Source: an uncultured Bacilli bacterium (lineage in GTDB: Bacteria; Bacillota_I; Bacilli_A; RF39; UBA660). Taken from it: DNA of 7,585 nucleotides. The notes beneath the pieces were generated by a model. It had not been told where the DNA came from. It saw only the letters and a program-made list of their open reading frames with translations, and ran no database searches. The position numbers were made by a program, and so were the translations under genes. Positions 7,438-7,585 of the stretch are shown piece by piece; position 1 is the stretch's first letter; each line of letters opens with the position of its first letter. The stretch covers positions 1 to 7,585 of the forward strand of contig CANQMC010000060.1 in the NCBI GenBank assembly GCA_947624855.1, read 5' to 3'.

Positions 7438-7471
7438 AGAACAACTTTTAATATTAATTGTTGTTCTTTTT
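7438..7471 (+). terminator. Intrinsic terminator pointing right, with no gene upstream on its strand
   Basis: AGAACAAC (7438-7445) pairs over 8 bp with GTTGTTCT (7460-7467) around a 14-base A/T loop, and a run of five T (7467-7471) follows on the + strand only. On the - strand the sequence after the hairpin is AATTACAGCC, with no U-tract. No + strand gene precedes it; it lies upstream of tmcAL, which runs the other way. It could end a short RNA or leader, or attenuate expression of a gene to the right. Confidence 0.5.
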
Positions 7472-7483
7472 AGGTGTTTTAAA

Positions 7484-7528
7484 TGTCGTATTTTGTCGAT
7501 TTATGGGAATAATCTTAAAAAAGTGTGG
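7484..7528 (+). repeat. Pentamer boxes on a strict 10-bp register (possible MraZ-type operator)
   Basis: TGTCG (7484), TGTCG (7494), TGGGA (7504) and TGTGG (7524) begin exactly 10 or 20 bases apart; only the phase at 7514 (CTTAA) does not match. Guanine-rich TG boxes separated by 5-base A/T spacers on the same face of the helix resemble MraZ operators, whose known form is a series of TGGG-like pentamers with 5-base spacers. The boxes lie just upstream of a right-facing promoter. The boxes are degenerate, so the MraZ assignment is inference. Confidence 0.35.
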
Positions 7529-7552
7529 TCAAATTAATTTTTTGCTTGACCA
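7526..7552. repeat. Inverted repeat TGGTCAA-N13-TTGACCA overlapping a -35 box
   Basis: The 7-bp arms TGGTCAA (7526-7532) and TTGACCA (7546-7552) are perfect complements. The right arm contains the -35 hexamer TTGACC of the right-facing promoter. The 20-bp centre-to-centre distance of the arms equals two helical turns, which suits a dimeric repressor. The 13-base A/T loop and absence of a T-run argue against a terminator. Confidence 0.4.
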
Positions 7553-7575
7553 ATTTGTTTTTTGTGTGTTATCTT
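7546..7575 (+). promoter_or_regulatory. Right-facing promoter of a gene beyond the window
   Basis: TTGACC (7546-7551, five of six) is followed after 18 bases by TATCTT (7570-7575), preceded by TGT to form an extended -10. Start of transcription would be near 7582. No SD or coding start is visible before the window ends, so the gene lies outside. In Bacillota, ylbM/tmcAL is often next to ylbN-rpmF and, a little further on, mraZ and the cell-wall/division cluster, so one of these is the likely target (inferred from synteny). Confidence 0.5.
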
Positions 7576-7585
7576 TCTTTATGCA

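Noticed and set aside
7494..7500. TTTTGTCGAT as a Spo0A (0A) box
   Set aside because: It is close to the TTTGTCGAA consensus, but only one such site matches and nothing here indicates a sporulating organism; the 10-bp register with the other boxes explains it better.
7484..7528. Phased repeats as a CRISPR fragment
   Set aside because: Repeat units are only 5 bases with 5-base spacers, far below CRISPR dimensions, and no cas gene is present.
7581..7583. ATG at the right edge as start of the next gene
   Set aside because: No SD precedes it and it coincides with the predicted transcription start of the right-facing promoter.

Overview
The window is a very A+T-rich bacterial chromosome segment. 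Gene content (a Bacillota-type polA-mutM pair and the tRNA(Met) cytidine acetate ligase TmcAL), SD sequences of the AGGTGA/AGGAG type and sigma-A-like promoters point to a low-GC member of Bacillota, perhaps one of the Mollicutes-related uncultured Bacilli. All tryptophans are TGG and one gene ends in TGA, so the standard bacterial code (table 11) applies rather than the mycoplasma code. The lineage is inferred; nothing in the window fixes it below phylum.

Left edge (1-163): the first ~74 bases are the 3' end of a group II intron (distal part and 3' arm of domain V, complete domain VI with a bulged branch-point A, and a typical 3' end). It is read in the same direction as polA. The short gap after it holds a recognisable polA promoter and SD.

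Right-pointing operon (164-4481): polA (DNA polymerase I), an unrecognised 308-residue protein with a gluzincin-like HELGH motif, and mutM (formamidopyrimidine-DNA glycosylase) are joined by a 1-nt overlap and a 2-nt gap. PolA and MutM both serve base-excision repair. A 9-bp hairpin overlapping the stop codons of mutM and the converging gene acts as a shared two-way terminator.

Left-pointing two-gene cassette (4501-6155): an ABC/SMC-type ATPase (OLD/AAA_15-like) followed, with a 4-nt ATGA overlap, by a 177-residue RloB/TOPRIM-like protein. It has its own near-consensus promoter. By analogy with OLD, RloA/RloB, PARIS and Gabija this is a candidate anti-phage or abortive-infection pair, and it is the most interesting item here. 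It sits between mutM and tmcAL, where related Bacillota often continue the polA-mutM operon with coaE.

Right part (6245-7585): tmcAL reads leftward from its own extended -10 promoter. The last ~150 bases hold an intrinsic terminator facing right, four boxes on a 10-bp register that resemble MraZ operators, an inverted repeat overlapping a right-facing promoter, and probably the control region of a gene just outside the window (rpmF/ylbN or mraZ by synteny; inference).
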